DNA of 64,000 nt, taken from positions 18,709,489-18,773,488 of the forward strand of contig NC_026655.2 of assembly GCF_000004075.3 (NCBI RefSeq), written 5' to 3'. The stretch is from Cucumis sativus. Lineage: Eukaryota; Streptophyta; Magnoliopsida; Cucurbitales; Cucurbitaceae. This document shows, piece by piece, positions 62,534 through 64,000 of this stretch (its first letter is position 1; the number at the start of each line of letters is the position of its first letter). A program made the translations under genes and the position numbers. The notes below the pieces were generated by a model. It searched no databases, was not told where the DNA came from, and was given only the letters and a program-made list of their open reading frames with translations.

Positions 62534-62690
62534 TGGGCCAATGGGCCCATTTCTTCAATTTTGCTCCGTGGCTCACTAAGCTTCTTCACTCTGATTTTGT
62601 CGCTTTTACACCCAACTCATAGGCCCAAAATATCTTCAGTTCCATAGCCCACTTTTGGATTTGAGCACGCGGTCCAACGGTCGGCCCAAA
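62534..62690. promoter_or_regulatory. Site II (TGGGCY) cluster without an adjacent gene
   Basis: TGGGCC/GGGCCCA-type words at 62534, 62542-62548 (within the perfect palindrome ATGGGCCCAT, 62541-62550), 62622, 62645 and 62683. Such clusters usually sit within 300 bp of a housekeeping gene start. The nearest recognised start, that of the proline-rich gene at 61344, is 1.2 kb away, so this may be its distal element, promote an unrecognised transcript, or be a remnant. Confidence 0.45.
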
Positions 62691-64000
62691 CTTTGTGACT
62701 TCAGCACTTGCAAAACAAAATATAAGGAAAGATATTCTCCTTCAAAATTCAATCATACTCTAAACTTCTAAATTAAGTTTGTTGACAATTATAGATTTTC
62801 CCAGAAAAGAAAATTACTTTTTTTTTATTGTAAGTATAGTTGAACTGTGATAGTATTTGTACTATCAACTTTAAACCTATAGGTGTAAAAGAACATTTAA
62901 CCAGTAATTCTAATTGTTTCATATTTCTCTCTTTTTATCTTTTTCATTTTCAATCGTTGCTTCGTCGCTTTTCAAATAAGTCGTGAAATTTAGAAAATAT
63001 TTAAAACTCCAACTTTGAAATCATGGCAATACACATATGATAAATTACCGCTTAGTCATACTCACTTCATTTCTAAACATTTCATATCCATGAATCAACA
63101 AAATTACAAGAGAAATGAATGACAACTACTAATTAATAAGTATACAAAAAAAAAAAAAAGACTTAATCGATACAACAACGAACTTTACAGTACGACCTTT
63201 ATCCACTATAAATATATATGGTCAAGATATGTTAACATTGAAATCGAGAGTAACAATAAAGCGACAGGTGAGAACTTAAATAACAAAAACAAAGATGGAA
63301 CAAGAGGAAAAAAAATATCACACATTAAACATAAAAGTGCTTCAATTGTGTTCGTTAAAGGAAAACATTACAAGTATTTATAGATAGATAAACAAATAAT
63401 CACACTATTGCACTAATTAACTATACCTATGACACACCAACTTCTACTACTAACATTAAAATATTATTCTTAAATCCATTAGGGCACCTCAAGGAAAAGT
63501 CATTAACATTAGAAAAACTAATTAATTTAATTACTTATAAATTAAGCTTGCACTTATTTTTAAAATATATCTCTTGCTCAAAGGAGAAAAGAGGATGGGA
63601 AAGAGAAAAGGACCAATGGCATATTGGGAAGAAAAATCATTCCAGCCTTGATCTCAAATTAATTAATGTATTTGAGTAAGATCGTTTTATAGCTAATAAT
63701 TAAAATAAATATATGTTGAATAAAAATTAAAAAAAAATGTAAATATAACAAAATCTAATAATAATAAACTCTTCCGTTCATAGCTAAACTTTTATTAGTG
63801 ATAGACTTATAACTAATAGTATGATTTATCATTGATAAAATCTTAGAGTTAAGTTTAGATTTTGCTATATTTATACTTCGTAATTTATTTTGTATCAATA
63901 AATACTTTGTTTGTTTGCTATACTTGCATGCAACTTCTTTAACATTCTATCCTAATAAATTTAACTTTATTGAATAACAATTTTGGTATTTAAGATGAAA
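62691..64000. other. A+T-rich end of window, no gene seen
   Basis: No ORF above about 60 codons, no tRNA or rRNA recognised. A possible leader or first exon of a gene beyond the window cannot be excluded because of the site II cluster just to the left. Confidence 0.5.

Overview
This window is nuclear DNA from a eudicot plant. It is strongly A+T-rich, full of microsatellites, and carries widely spaced genes with GT-AG introns. Reassembled across introns, the proteins match plant families end to end. I lean towards a cucurbit, but that is an impression, not proof. No organellar, bacterial or viral gene was recognised.

Seven protein-coding genes can be reconstructed, six of them exon by exon with consistent reading phase. 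In order: (1) AIL5, an AINTEGUMENTA-like double-AP2 transcription factor, + strand, 6678-9160, 8 exons including a 9-nt micro-exon. (2) ABCI6/NAP7, the plastid SufC ATPase of Fe-S cluster assembly, + strand, 15231-21212, 6 exons, with a solo LTR in intron 3. (3) A VIN3-like PRC2 accessory protein (VIL2/VEL1 type), + strand, 29061-33789, 4 exons, the first only 25 coding nt. (4) The tri-snRNP 27 kDa protein SNRNP27, - strand, 36764-37462, one coding exon. (5) A receptor-like cytoplasmic kinase of the RLCK VI type, + strand, 42256-44944, 7 exons. (6) WDR75/UTP17, a nucleolar WD40 protein of ribosome biogenesis, - strand, 48190-56466, 16 exons. (7) A small proline-rich plant protein of unknown function, - strand, 58150-61344, 3 exons.

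The genes are not an operon and need not act together. AIL5, the VIN3-family gene and SNRNP27 occur in the same relative order as Arabidopsis At5g57390, At5g57380 (VIN3) and At5g57370, as I recall those loci. The window therefore probably holds an old conserved block, with ABCI6 lying between AIL5 and the VIN3-like gene. Two convergent pairs are seen: VIL2/SNRNP27 and RLCK/WDR75.

The intergenic DNA (about 64% of the window) holds simple repeats, a degenerate CACTA-like element (2092-2996), a solo LTR with a 5-bp target duplication (17184-17578), a second LTR-like stretch, two related SINE-like copies, and clusters of TGGGCY (site II) motifs. Those clusters lie upstream of ABCI6 and SNRNP27; one at 62534-62690 has no gene next to it that I can identify. 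No clearly new biological system was found. The most useful observations are the micro-exon, the solo LTR, the microsynteny, the upstream ORFs of AIL5 and VIL2, and an 18-bp perfect inverted repeat downstream of SNRNP27.
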